Below the pieces are notes generated by a model, which had not been told where the DNA came from, did no database searches, and saw only the letters and a list, made by a program, of their open reading frames with translations. Shown piece after piece: positions 53,700-63,541 of a stretch of DNA of 64,000 bases (its first letter is position 1; the number at the start of each line of letters is the position of its first letter). The DNA is from Flavobacteriales bacterium. GTDB taxonomy: Bacteria; Bacteroidota; Bacteroidia; Flavobacteriales_C; GCA-002722245. The position numbers and the translations under genes were made by a program. The stretch spans positions 117,561 through 181,560 of the forward strand of contig PBEC01000008.1 in the NCBI GenBank assembly GCA_002717515.1, written 5' to 3'.

Positions 53700-55346
53700 G
53701 TGAACATATCCAATATAGATTTTTCAATTCTAATCATATATGCCGTTACAATTTTGTCAATTGGCTTATATGTTTCAAGAACAAAAAAAGGCAAGGAAAA
53801 AAACTCAAGTGATTATTTCTTAGCCAGTAAATCCCTTCCGTGGTGGGCTATTGGAGCATCCTTAATTGCTGCTAATATTTCAGCTGAGCAATTCATTGGA
53901 ATGTCAGGTTCAGGGTTTGCAATAGGACTAGCTATTGCTTCCTATGAATTTATGGCGGCTTTAACTTTAATTATAGTAGGTAAGTATTTCCTACCTATCT
54001 TCATTAAAAAGGGGATTTACACCATACCAGAATTCTTAGAAAAACGGTACAACTCCAATGTTAAGTCTGTTCTGGCTGTTTTCTGGATATTCCTTTTTGT
54101 CTTTGTGAATTTAACATCTGTTCTTTATCTGGGAGGAACAGCACTTGATACAATTATCGGAAATGGTGATGGCGCACTTGTTTTAAATAGTGTTATTGGG
54201 TTAGGATTATTTGCGGCAGCATATTCTTTGTGGGGTGGTTTATCATCTGTTGCCTGGACAGATGTAATTCAAGTCATTTTATTAGTAATAGGAGGATTAA
54301 TCACTACAATCATAGCCTTAAACCACATTACAGAAGATGGTGGTATTTTAAATGGCCTGGAACATATTTTTGAAAAAGCTCCAGAAAAGTTTAATATGAT
54401 TCTGAACTCAGAAGACGAAGGATACTCTGACTTACCAGGAATAGCCGTGCTTGTAGGAGGTATGTGGATTGCTAACCTTTATTACTGGGGATTTAACCAA
54501 TATATTATTCAAAGGACTTTAGCCGCAAAAAGTATTGCTGAATCTCAAAAAGGAATTGCCTTTGCAGCAATACTAAAGATGATTATTCCAATAATTGTTG
54601 TTCTTCCCGGTATCATTGCTTATGTAATGTACTCGGAAAATCCAGAAACTGCCCAAGCATTTACAGATACTGATGGTTCACTCTTAAACGACAAAGCCTA
54701 TCCCTGGTTAATTTCTAGTTTTATCCCTACAGGATTAAAGGGAATCATTTTGGCTGCTCTTTCTGCAGCAATTGTTTCTTCACTCGCCTCAATGATTAAC
54801 AGTACCTCAACCATATTTACATTGGACATTTATAAACCAATGGTAAACAAAAATGCTTCAGAAAAAAACTTGGTTACCGTAGGACGATTATCTGGACTGG
54901 TCGCTTTAATCACAGCCATAATCATAGCCCCTGTGCTTGGAAACATCGATCAAGCGTTTCAATTTATACAAGAATGGACTGGCGTAGTTAGCCCGGGAAT
55001 ACTAGCCATCTTTATGCTTGGACTTTTTTGGAATAAAACAAGTGCCAGAGCAGCGATTATTGGAGCCTTATGCTCAATACCCATTGCTCTATTTTTCAAA
55101 GTTGGCCCAAAAGGATGGATTGAATCGAATCTTTTCCCCGACCTGCCTTTCATGCACCAAATGGGATTAACCTTCGTAATTACTTCACTAATAATGATTA
55201 TAATATCCTACATAAATAATGGAAAAAATAAAGACATTAAAGGAATTGAGTTGTCCAAAAAACTATTCAAAACATCCTCTGGTTTTAACATTACTTCAAT
55301 CATAATACTATTGGCTTTGATATTTATTTATACAATATTCTGGTAA
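53700..55346 (+). CDS. Sodium:solute symporter (SGLT-like sugar transporter), GTG start
   Basis: A 548-residue protein with about 13-14 membrane helices and SSS-family motifs: NISAEQFIGMSGSGFAIGLAIASYEFMAA, AYSLWGGLSSVAWTDVIQVILL, and YYWGFNQYIIQRTLAAKSIAESQKG, the last characteristic of the sugar-type (SGLT/vSGLT) branch. It should import a monosaccharide with sodium ions, fitting the sodium-pumping Nqr complex. The start is GTG (NISNIDFSILIIYAV...); no ATG is nearby. It leads a tight operon, with the next gene one base downstream. Confidence 0.9.
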   Translation: MNISNIDFSILIIYAVTILSIGLYVSRTKKGKEKNSSDYFLASKSLPWWAIGASLIAANISAEQFIGMSGSGFAIGLAIASYEFMAALTLIIVGKYFLPIFIKKGIYTIPEFLEKRYNSNVKSVLAVFWIFLFVFVNLTSVLYLGGTALDTIIGNGDGALVLNSVIGLGLFAAAYSLWGGLSSVAWTDVIQVILLVIGGLITTIIALNHITEDGGILNGLEHIFEKAPEKFNMILNSEDEGYSDLPGIAVLVGGMWIANLYYWGFNQYIIQRTLAAKSIAESQKGIAFAAILKMIIPIIVVLPGIIAYVMYSENPETAQAFTDTDGSLLNDKAYPWLISSFIPTGLKGIILAALSAAIVSSLASMINSTSTIFTLDIYKPMVNKNASEKNLVTVGRLSGLVALITAIIIAPVLGNIDQAFQFIQEWTGVVSPGILAIFMLGLFWNKTSARAAIIGALCSIPIALFFKVGPKGWIESNLFPDLPFMHQMGLTFVITSLIMIIISYINNGKNKDIKGIELSKKLFKTSSGFNITSIIILLALIFIYTIFW

Positions 55347-55347
55347 A

Positions 55348-57246
55348 ATGAGATCGATAATTTGCATTCAGATTGTATTACTTTCTTTGGGATCAATAGC
55401 TCAAGAAATTAAGAATGTAAAACCATCACCTCTTCAAAATTTTAACATTAGTGGTAACTACCGATTTTATGCACAACATCGAATATTTACTGAGCCATAT
55501 ATCATCGGATACGAAAATAACGTTCCAACACAACTTGATGGAAGAGCAATATTAATTGGTGATGCGTCTCAACTTCCGGAATTAACATTAAATATCAGTG
55601 GAAGACCAAACTCAAAAACCTCTTTCGGAACCGATTTAATTGTTTGGAATCAAAATTCAGGAGATTTTGACTACTACAGGAGTTTACAATTGGGAATTAA
55701 CCTTTACGGTGATTTTTCAACAAAATACTTCGATGTATCCGTTAAAACCGGTGGTATTTTTTGGCATGAAATTACCCCTTTAACCTTTGGCTCCTTTTTT
55801 GGCTACAACAGATTCAGCGTTTTTGAAAGAAACCCATGGGATCCACAAATGAGAAACGTTGATGATCGCTATAAAAACTATCTAAAGAGTGGTTCAATTA
55901 ATCAAGATACTCGTTGGGCCAACCAGGCAATTCAAGGAATTATTTTAGACGCAAGCTTACCAATGAACATTTCCATCGATTTGATATACGGAAAAGCCCA
56001 AAACATGGGAGCCGTTTTTAATATTCCGGAGAATGACCTCAACAATCAAACTTCAGTAGCGAATATTCGATTCTACGACAATACCATACCAAACATGGTA
56101 TATGGAGGAGCAATTAGAAAAAACTTAAAAAAACACACGATTTCTCTGAACAATTACAGCGAATTATCCTACAGCGATGCTTTAGCTACAAAACGTATAA
56201 ATAACCAAATATCAACCACGGGGCTTAAATTTAATTTTTCAGAAATTGAATTTGACTTGGAAGGTGGGCTGGGAAAGTACAGTGATGAATACAATCAAGA
56301 CAGTCTTGGTTTTGGAGAATTATTATCGTTTAAAATTAATACCAGCAAAAAACTGACTTTCATTCCATTCCAAATCCACGCTTACAGAATTAGCCCTAAT
56401 GTTGTGAACAATAACTCCACCTTTATAAACACGTCAGTGAACCAGGCTCAATCTGCTGCAGCCGGTGAAAATCAACTCATTGGTGCAAATGGAGTATTAC
56501 AACAAACTGGAAGCGGTATAGTTCCAATGGGGCAAATGGCCAACAACAGGCAAGCCGTAAATATTAGTACCGATATTAAACTGATGCCCTTAACACTAAC
56601 CCTTGGAAACAGCATTGCAAAAGAAATCAATAGAATTGGTAATAAAATCAGTTATACCCATTTAAACGGTCTAACCCTATCGCGATTTTGGAGATGGTCA
56701 TTTCCATCAAATGTTGGTCCTTACAACAAAAAGTCCGTTTTGTATCGATCTGTTTTTGAAACGGTAAACATAACCGAAACAGATAACGATGGAAAACTTC
56801 CCTATGACAAGTATTTTAATACCATGGAGGCACAACTCAAATATAAATTTAATCTACTCAAAAAACCTTGGTACGTTTTTTACCTGGGCTCTTATAACTC
56901 CGTTCAAAACAATTTTTCCTTAGTTACAGTATTTAATGAAAAAGCTTTTTTGAGAGTTTATAACCATCAATTTGAAAACTATTACCACATATCTCCAAAA
57001 ATAATTCTGGCGCAATATTTAGGTGTTGAACGAATTGTTGCCAACTACTCTACTCAGGTTAACATTGAAACTCAGAGACCAATTAATCAAGAGGGGATAG
57101 GAATTGGATTAGGAATAGATTATATGATGGCAAAAAACACAGGACTTTACATCAGGCATAGATATTTCACATTTGAAGATAAGAGTTTTCCATTGGATAA
57201 GTTTTCTGGACATGAAACAACACTTGAAATAAAAGTTACATTTTGA
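55348..57246 (+). CDS. Large outer-membrane beta-barrel protein, first of two
   Basis: A 632-residue protein with a signal peptide (IICIQIVLLSLGSIAQ) and mostly amphipathic strand segments: FNISGNYRFYAQHRIF, LTLNISGRPNSKTSFGTDLIVW, FFGYNRFSVFERNPWDPQMRN, GIGIGLGIDYMMAKNTGLYIRHRYF. It ends in an aromatic strand TTLEIKVTF, as barrels do. I see no plug domain, TonB box or SusC-type carboxypeptidase-like domain. It is probably a glycan-specific porin or surface barrel. The gene shares its TGA with the ATG of the next gene (TGATG). Confidence 0.72.
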   Translation: MRSIICIQIVLLSLGSIAQEIKNVKPSPLQNFNISGNYRFYAQHRIFTEPYIIGYENNVPTQLDGRAILIGDASQLPELTLNISGRPNSKTSFGTDLIVWNQNSGDFDYYRSLQLGINLYGDFSTKYFDVSVKTGGIFWHEITPLTFGSFFGYNRFSVFERNPWDPQMRNVDDRYKNYLKSGSINQDTRWANQAIQGIILDASLPMNISIDLIYGKAQNMGAVFNIPENDLNNQTSVANIRFYDNTIPNMVYGGAIRKNLKKHTISLNNYSELSYSDALATKRINNQISTTGLKFNFSEIEFDLEGGLGKYSDEYNQDSLGFGELLSFKINTSKKLTFIPFQIHAYRISPNVVNNNSTFINTSVNQAQSAAAGENQLIGANGVLQQTGSGIVPMGQMANNRQAVNISTDIKLMPLTLTLGNSIAKEINRIGNKISYTHLNGLTLSRFWRWSFPSNVGPYNKKSVLYRSVFETVNITETDNDGKLPYDKYFNTMEAQLKYKFNLLKKPWYVFYLGSYNSVQNNFSLVTVFNEKAFLRVYNHQFENYYHISPKIILAQYLGVERIVANYSTQVNIETQRPINQEGIGIGLGIDYMMAKNTGLYIRHRYFTFEDKSFPLDKFSGHETTLEIKVTF

Positions 57247-58961
57247 TGAAAAATAAAATTCTAACCATATTGACCCTCTTTTTCGTTTTTCAACTCAAGT
57301 CGCAAAATGAAAAGTTTCAAATTAACGGTGCAGCTCGTTCCTATTTATTCTCTAATGAACTTGAAATCGACAATTCAATCGACAGCATCACACCTAAAAA
57401 ATCAAATTACGGTCATAATTTGTTGGACTTAGGAATCAGTATTTTTCCAAACAACCAAACTGAAGTTATCGGAATATTTCGAATTCGAAATGAATTGGGA
57501 GGTTTTTGGGGCGGAGGTGTAACCTTCAATGTGCGACAATTAACCTTAAAAGGAGTTGCCAACAACATCGTTCGATATGAAGTTGGTGACATCGATTTAA
57601 AAATGACACCCTACACTCTCTTTAATAATCAAGAAGAAGGCGTCATTAATGAATCCGAGGCATTTAAAGTAAGAAGAGAAATCCTTCACTACGATTTGTT
57701 TTATCAAGAAAATCATTGGAGAATGCAAGGAGCAAAAGTCGATTTCAACGTGCTTACCAATTCAACTTTTAAAAAAATAAACTTCAAAGGATACTTAACC
57801 CGACAAAGAGCTACCGATGGCCTAAGCTTACCCGAAAGACTGTTTGGTGGAGGGAGTATTAATTTCATCAACAGCCCCTCACTGAACTTTCAAATCAATA
57901 GTTCAAACATGTTTGACCTAACAAAAACACTCGGTAACGATAGCACCAGATTTTCAAACTCGGTAATTACTTCTAATTTTCAATGGCAGGGAGCAAACAG
58001 AAAAAAAATCGTTTTTAAATTATACGGTGAAGGAGGTATATCCAATACAAGATATATGAATTATGACGATCAAAATGCTCCTGAACTATTATCCGATTGG
58101 TTTTACGATATTACATCCTCTACCCTTTTCAAAAAGAAAAAAATTCGATTTAAACTTGGAGCAAAAGACGTTGGAAAAGATTTTCGATCTCCTGGAGCTC
58201 AAACCAAAAGAATCGACTATTCAAAATCCCCCGGATTATACCAACAATTCACAAACAACTTTATTGGACGAGAAGTAAGTTTCTCGGACATAATAGATGG
58301 AAATGCAGAAGCTTCATTTAAAATTTCCGAAACCTTAATGGCATACAATGCAGCATACAGTAATACCAACCCATATGGAGCAGCAACGCCCAACAGAAGA
58401 GGGCTATACATAAATTTAGAAAAATTAGATTCAGCGGATGTAAAAAAAGGATATTTTGAATGTTCATTTTTACAAGAATCGGTAGGTTCAGGAACAACAA
58501 AAAGAAAAAGCTTTATTCTAACTCGAATAGGGACGGACATCCTTATAAACAAGCATTTCAATTGGAAAAAAACAACAAAAATAAATTTTGGTTTTCAAAG
58601 TGAATTCACATTCAGGAGAGGTGAAATCTTTGAAAAAATCAATTTACAAAGCAACTTTATCGATTTAGGTTTTAGCTATGAATTCATTCCGAAAATTAGT
58701 TTTCTTTTAGGAACAAAACTATGGATAGCAAAAGGGAATGAAAATTTAATCGTTCGCGATGAATTCAATAATGTAATTGATTTTGAGGCCATTAACATCA
58801 ATTTTAGTGAGAAAGTCATCGCAACAGGATTTAAACTGGATTTCGATGAAAAAAATACGTTAACATTACAATACCAAAGCTTTAACATAAACGATCAGGT
58901 TGAAAACAGAATTGATTACGGAATATCCGAATTCATAATACTTTACAGTTTATTCTTTTAA
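57246..58961 (+). CDS. Large outer-membrane beta-barrel protein, second of two
   Basis: The ATG at 57246 shares its A with the previous stop; the track start 57243 is a TTG. The 571-residue protein has a signal peptide (ILTILTLFFVFQLKSQ) and repeated strand segments (GHNLLDLGISIFPNNQTEVIGIFRIRNE, VRYEVGDIDLKMTPYTLF, FIDLGFSYEFIPKISFLLGTKLWIAKG), ending FIILYSLFF. It has a different sequence pattern from the first barrel, so the two are not obvious duplicates. No plug is seen. It is probably a second surface barrel in the same glycan system. Confidence 0.72.
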   Translation: MKNKILTILTLFFVFQLKSQNEKFQINGAARSYLFSNELEIDNSIDSITPKKSNYGHNLLDLGISIFPNNQTEVIGIFRIRNELGGFWGGGVTFNVRQLTLKGVANNIVRYEVGDIDLKMTPYTLFNNQEEGVINESEAFKVRREILHYDLFYQENHWRMQGAKVDFNVLTNSTFKKINFKGYLTRQRATDGLSLPERLFGGGSINFINSPSLNFQINSSNMFDLTKTLGNDSTRFSNSVITSNFQWQGANRKKIVFKLYGEGGISNTRYMNYDDQNAPELLSDWFYDITSSTLFKKKKIRFKLGAKDVGKDFRSPGAQTKRIDYSKSPGLYQQFTNNFIGREVSFSDIIDGNAEASFKISETLMAYNAAYSNTNPYGAATPNRRGLYINLEKLDSADVKKGYFECSFLQESVGSGTTKRKSFILTRIGTDILINKHFNWKKTTKINFGFQSEFTFRRGEIFEKINLQSNFIDLGFSYEFIPKISFLLGTKLWIAKGNENLIVRDEFNNVIDFEAININFSEKVIATGFKLDFDEKNTLTLQYQSFNINDQVENRIDYGISEFIILYSLFF

Positions 58962-58962
58962 C

Positions 58963-59970
58963 ATGAAAAAAATAATATACACAGCGCTACTAATTTTACT
59001 GGCAGTGTCCTGCAGAAAAAATGATGAAAACACCATCGAGGGACCAAGCTTAAATGATTTGTACGGACCTTTTGACATACTTTCCGAATTGGATATTCAA
59101 AACAGCATAAACTTTTCCTCGGGCGAGAACATTTCATTTGATATGGAATTATCAAAAAGAACCAATTGGGAAATTGAAATTACCGGAGGAACCACAGGAG
59201 CAAAAAGGGTAATATCGGGCAGTGACCGAATACTATCATCGGATAATGCATTATGGGAAGGAGGAGCTGACGAATTCCCTTCATTTGGGTTGGAAACAGC
59301 CTACATTACAGTTCGTTTTCCGAACGAAGAAAACTCTCAAGTTATAAGCGACTCTGTTACCATAACCGGATTGAAAAAAGACAAAGGAATTCTAATTACA
59401 AGTTTTGAAAACGGATTTGAAAGTCATTGGGAATTGTTCAACCAAACCACAGTGAGTGGAGAAATAATCTGCTCAGATGATAAGGCCGCAAAGGGAAATT
59501 GTTATTACAAATGGGATGGACTCGTAAGCTGGGACTGGGCCATAGGATATGTAAAATTAAACGCTCCCGATTCGGGGTTTAATTTACCGGCTAATGCAAA
59601 TACCTTATTTTTTAATATGGGAGTAAAAATGATCAGCAACACAGGACCTGCCCCCAATGGAAGTTTTATTCAAATTTTATTTGAAGAAGATGAAAACGGA
59701 GATGGAATATTCAATGAAAACACGGAAGACGGATACATTTATGAATATTGGTATGAAAAAGATGAATGGAGCCTTCTGAGTATAAAATATGGAGACTTAA
59801 AATACGATTCTGAAGGAAATCCTGTACAAGTAAATGGAAATGGTTTACCTGAACCCACCAAACTAATTGGAATGAGAATATTCTTTTTGGCCAACAAAGA
59901 TTCCGGAATACGATCAGAAGCATTTGTTGACCACGTTATTTTTACAGAAAATGAAACTTATAAACCTTGA
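58963..59970 (+). CDS. Lipoprotein with a jelly-roll-like glycan-binding candidate domain
   Basis: A 335-residue lipoprotein (IIYTALLILLAVSC, Cys about 17). An N-terminal beta region (about 20-140) precedes a CBM-like domain (about 145-330): LITSFENGFESHWELFNQ, GNCYYKWDGLVSWDWAIGYVKL, LFFNMGVKM, FIQILFEEDENGDGIFN, and AFVDHVIFTEN at the end. The opening FENG-F and closing VDHVIF strands are typical of jelly-roll carbohydrate-binding modules. It occupies the position where a SusE/SusF-type surface binding lipoprotein would be. The gene starts one base after the barrel stop. Confidence 0.7.
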   Translation: MKKIIYTALLILLAVSCRKNDENTIEGPSLNDLYGPFDILSELDIQNSINFSSGENISFDMELSKRTNWEIEITGGTTGAKRVISGSDRILSSDNALWEGGADEFPSFGLETAYITVRFPNEENSQVISDSVTITGLKKDKGILITSFENGFESHWELFNQTTVSGEIICSDDKAAKGNCYYKWDGLVSWDWAIGYVKLNAPDSGFNLPANANTLFFNMGVKMISNTGPAPNGSFIQILFEEDENGDGIFNENTEDGYIYEYWYEKDEWSLLSIKYGDLKYDSEGNPVQVNGNGLPEPTKLIGMRIFFLANKDSGIRSEAFVDHVIFTENETYKP

Positions 59971-61130
59971 ATAGATTAACCTCCATATTACTCTTTGTTT
60001 TTTTGATACAATCCTGTCAAATAGAAATGGGAAAAGTTCAACTGTACGATGAATACGAACAGCCACAACAACAAGAAAAAATTAAATCGGTAGTATATTC
60101 CGATGCAGAGGGAACCATGTGGAATTCATTATTCAATTGTGGTGAATTTGAAATCAGTAAAGAAACCTATTACAAAGGAAAAGCATCGATTAAAATTTCA
60201 TGGGATAAAAATATGGGTTGCGAATGGATTGGTTTTGGTAACAGCTTTAACAACTGGCAGCCTGTAAATATTAAAAAACATGTTGATAATAAAGCACTTA
60301 GCTTTTTTGTAAGAACCCACCATGGAGAAGTCAATTCCATACCAATTGTAGCATCCCTCGAAGATTTTTCAGGAGGAGGAAGCTACCTGTTCATTGATTG
60401 TAAAAAATATCTGAAAGGGATTTCCATAGATACATCCTGGAAACAAGTAATTGTTCCGCTTTGGGATTTCCCCATGGGAAATGAAGTTGAAAACGATGAC
60501 ATTGATGCTTCTTCAGTAAAACAATTAAAATTTCAATTGGAAGGAGCAGGGAAATTTTTCATTGATGAAATTACACTAATAGAATTTTCAAAAAATCAAT
60601 ACAAAAACATGCTCATGGAAGTAGAAAACATGAAACCTAAAGGGGCAAAAAAACAACAAATTTACAAAGAGGGAAACCTAATTAAATCCGCATGGGGAAC
60701 GGGCAAAAAACTCTGTCATTCCCTTGAAGAAACTTCTGACAGTATCGGCGAGACTCATATAAAATGGGAATTTGAAACTAAAAACTGTAATTGGGCACAA
60801 TGGGGAATAAATTGGAACGACTGGTATCAAATAAATTTCAGAGGAATTACAGAATTCAGCACATTAGAATTCAAAATAAAAACAGACTCTACGGCTGAAT
60901 TTTACATTTCAATTGAGGATTTTAAAGGTCACAAATCTTCCAAACTCATTACACAGCAACAAATAAAAAATCACTCCCAATGGACCCTCGTAAAAATCCC
61001 ACTTAAAGATTTTAAATTAAGAGAAAATAATTTTGTTTTAGACCAAATCAAACAAATTACATTTAAAGGCAAAACCTCCGGAAAAGTATTACTGGACGAT
61101 ATCAAAATCAATGAAAATGAAACACATTAA
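59967..61130 (+). CDS. Lipoprotein with two tandem CBM-like domains (TTG start)
   Basis: A 387-residue lipoprotein (LTSILLFVFLIQSC). Two related jelly-roll-like units occur at about 40-205 and 230-385. Both have a core ending in C-x-W (GCEWIGFGNSFNNWQPVNI; NCNWAQWGINWNDWYQINF) and later D-F/W-P-M or KDFKL strands, and each closes with a D-E/D-I strand (FIDEITLIE; LLDDIKINE). This looks like a domain duplication. CBM11-like binding of glycans is likely but unproven. The TTG start overlaps the previous TGA as TTGA; no ATG is available near the signal. Confidence 0.72.
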   Translation: MNRLTSILLFVFLIQSCQIEMGKVQLYDEYEQPQQQEKIKSVVYSDAEGTMWNSLFNCGEFEISKETYYKGKASIKISWDKNMGCEWIGFGNSFNNWQPVNIKKHVDNKALSFFVRTHHGEVNSIPIVASLEDFSGGGSYLFIDCKKYLKGISIDTSWKQVIVPLWDFPMGNEVENDDIDASSVKQLKFQLEGAGKFFIDEITLIEFSKNQYKNMLMEVENMKPKGAKKQQIYKEGNLIKSAWGTGKKLCHSLEETSDSIGETHIKWEFETKNCNWAQWGINWNDWYQINFRGITEFSTLEFKIKTDSTAEFYISIEDFKGHKSSKLITQQQIKNHSQWTLVKIPLKDFKLRENNFVLDQIKQITFKGKTSGKVLLDDIKINENETH

Positions 61131-63420
61131 ACACTTAATATCCCTCCTATTGATTTTACTTATAGCTGAAGCTTGTAGTGAAAAAACCAACCATCAAAAA
61201 GAAGGAACCGAAAAAATATCAAAAACAGACTCGATTATTGATAGTCTGATTAATTCTATGTCCATCGAACAAAAAATAGGACAAATGACACAAATAAATA
61301 TTGATGTAATTTCCAAAGGAGAAGTCTACAAGTTAAAATCTCCACATGAAATTGACTCATTAAAGTTGGATGTTGCAGTTAATAAATACTATGTAGGTTC
61401 AGTTTTAAATGCAGCAGGCTATCCATTTTCAAGACAACATTGGGAGAAAATCATAACAACCATTCAAAAAAAGGCAACATCTCAAGGAAGTAAAATACCC
61501 ATTATATATGGAATAGATGCTATTCATGGAGCAAACTACACTGTTGGAGCAACCTTATTCCCCCAGCAAATTGCACTCGCCGCAACATGGAATCCCAATG
61601 TCGTCGAAAATGCAGCATCAATAACAGCCTATGACGTTTCGGCATCAGGAATACCCTGGAACTTTTCACCCGTTCTCGATTTGGCTCGTCAACCTTTATG
61701 GGGACGCTTTTACGAAACATTCGGCGAAGATGTCTACCTCGCAAAAACTATGGGAAAAGCCTTTGTAAATGGATATCAAGGAAACGATGCAAAACATCCT
61801 CATAAAGTAGCCGCATGCTTAAAACACTATGTAGGCTACAGTTTTCCTCTCTCTGGAAAGGACCGAACTCCTGCATGGATTCCAAATAGAGTTTTAAAGG
61901 AATATTTTTTACCCACCTTTAAAACCGCAGTTGAAGAAGGAGCCATGAGTATTATGGTAAACTCAGGTGAAGTAAATGGAATTCCTGTTCACGCCAGCCA
62001 CGAATTACTTACAAAAGTTTTAAGAGATGAACTCGGATTTAAAGGAGTTGTTTTAACCGACTGGGAAGACATAATCAAACTTTACAAAGATCATCATATA
62101 GCATCCAACATGAAAGAAGCCGTTCATTTGGCCATAAACGCAGGAATTGACATGAGTATGACACCAAATGATTATTCCTTCAATGATGCACTAATTGAAT
62201 TGGTAAAAGAAGGAAAAATCAAAGAAACAAGATTGGACGAATCCGTAAGAAGAATCTTAATAATGAAACAAAAGCTTGGATTATTTGAAACACCATTTCC
62301 AAACTTTAATGAATATCCAGACTTTGGCTCTGAAAAACACATCAGTCAAAGTTTAAATGCAGCCAAGGAAGCCATAACACTTGTAAAAAATGAAAGTATA
62401 CTTCCATTAAGTATCGAAAAAAAGATTTTGGTAACCGGACCCGGTGCAAATTCATTAAACTATATGAATGGAGGATGGACACACACTTGGCAAGGAGATG
62501 AAACGATATACAACACACCAGGAAAAAATACCATACAAGAATCTTTAAAATTACTTTCGCCTAATGTAACCTACATGGAAGGAAGCAGTTTAGATTCAAA
62601 CATCAATACTGCTGAAACATTAAAAGAAGCTGAAAATCATGATGTAGTAATCATTTGCCTTGCAGAAGACCCTGCAGCAGAAGGCCCTGCAGACATCAAT
62701 TCACTTGATTTTCCAAAAGCGCAACAAAACCTCGTTCGTGAACTGCACAAAGCCGGAAAACCCATCGTTGTAGTAACTACAACAGCACGTCCAAGAATAC
62801 TACGGGAAATAGAACCCTTCATGAATGCAATATTAATTGGATACCTTCCTGGAGATGAAGGAGGAACAGCAATAGCTGAAACAATTTTTGGACTGAACAA
62901 TCCTTCGGGAAAACTTCCTTTTACCTACCCAAAATATCAAGGACTAAATATAACATACGACCATAAGCACACTGAAAAAACAAATCGTTTTTTAGGACAA
63001 ACATCCTCCCTAAGCGACTACGATGCAAAATTCAAAGGAACTGTATATCAATGGAATTTTGGTTACGGCTTGAGCTATTCAAGTTTTGAGTATTCAGAAC
63101 TTAAACTGGATAAAAAGTCGTACGCCAAATCAGATACCATTAAAATAGAAGTTACCCTAACAAATAATTCGGACATAGAGGGAAGTGAAGTCGTTCAAGC
63201 ATTTTGTTCGGACCTTGTTGCAAGTATAACTCCCAGTGTAAAACGACTGAGAAGTTTTAAAAAAATCAAACTTAAACCGAATGAAAATAAACGTGTAAAA
63301 TTAAAAATACCCGTAAAAGAGCTTGCCTTTGTAGGCATAGAAAATAAATGGATTGTGGAGTCGGGAGACTTCACCCTTAGCGTTGGTGATTTAATGACTA
63401 ATTTTTCAGTGAATGAATAA
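61111..63420 (+). CDS. GH3 beta-glucosidase-like lipoprotein (BglX type)
   Basis: A 769-residue lipoprotein (MKMKHIKHLISLLLILLIAEAC) with the GH3 N-terminal barrel (SIEQKIGQMTQI, IYGIDAIHGANYTVGATLFPQQIALAATWNP, PVLDLARQPLWGRFYETFGED, AACLKHYVGY). The catalytic nucleophile Asp is in GVVLTDWEDI. The C-terminal domain (LPLSIEKKILVTGPGANSLNYMNGGWTHTWQG, GYLPGDEGGTAIAETIFG, PFTYPKY) and a final FnIII-like domain (KSDTIKIEVTLTNNSDIEGSEVVQAFCSD) follow. It should release terminal glucose from beta-glucosides in the periplasm or at the surface. It overlaps the previous gene by 20 bp (14 if the second ATG at 61117 is used). Confidence 0.93.
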   Translation: MKMKHIKHLISLLLILLIAEACSEKTNHQKEGTEKISKTDSIIDSLINSMSIEQKIGQMTQINIDVISKGEVYKLKSPHEIDSLKLDVAVNKYYVGSVLNAAGYPFSRQHWEKIITTIQKKATSQGSKIPIIYGIDAIHGANYTVGATLFPQQIALAATWNPNVVENAASITAYDVSASGIPWNFSPVLDLARQPLWGRFYETFGEDVYLAKTMGKAFVNGYQGNDAKHPHKVAACLKHYVGYSFPLSGKDRTPAWIPNRVLKEYFLPTFKTAVEEGAMSIMVNSGEVNGIPVHASHELLTKVLRDELGFKGVVLTDWEDIIKLYKDHHIASNMKEAVHLAINAGIDMSMTPNDYSFNDALIELVKEGKIKETRLDESVRRILIMKQKLGLFETPFPNFNEYPDFGSEKHISQSLNAAKEAITLVKNESILPLSIEKKILVTGPGANSLNYMNGGWTHTWQGDETIYNTPGKNTIQESLKLLSPNVTYMEGSSLDSNINTAETLKEAENHDVVIICLAEDPAAEGPADINSLDFPKAQQNLVRELHKAGKPIVVVTTTARPRILREIEPFMNAILIGYLPGDEGGTAIAETIFGLNNPSGKLPFTYPKYQGLNITYDHKHTEKTNRFLGQTSSLSDYDAKFKGTVYQWNFGYGLSYSSFEYSELKLDKKSYAKSDTIKIEVTLTNNSDIEGSEVVQAFCSDLVASITPSVKRLRSFKKIKLKPNENKRVKLKIPVKELAFVGIENKWIVESGDFTLSVGDLMTNFSVNE

Positions 63421-63541
63421 ATTTCAATGGATTTAACCTTCTTTGATCCGACGCTTTATATTTTGAATTTAAAGGAATAAATGGTATATTTTATTAGTTC
63501 TCTGATGTTCCATTTCTCCCTTATTTAAACCTACAGTAGCC

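Noticed and set aside
53700-58961. Possible SusC or TonB-dependent receptor among the two barrels
   Set aside because: No plug domain, TonB box or carboxypeptidase-like N-terminal domain could be seen in either protein.
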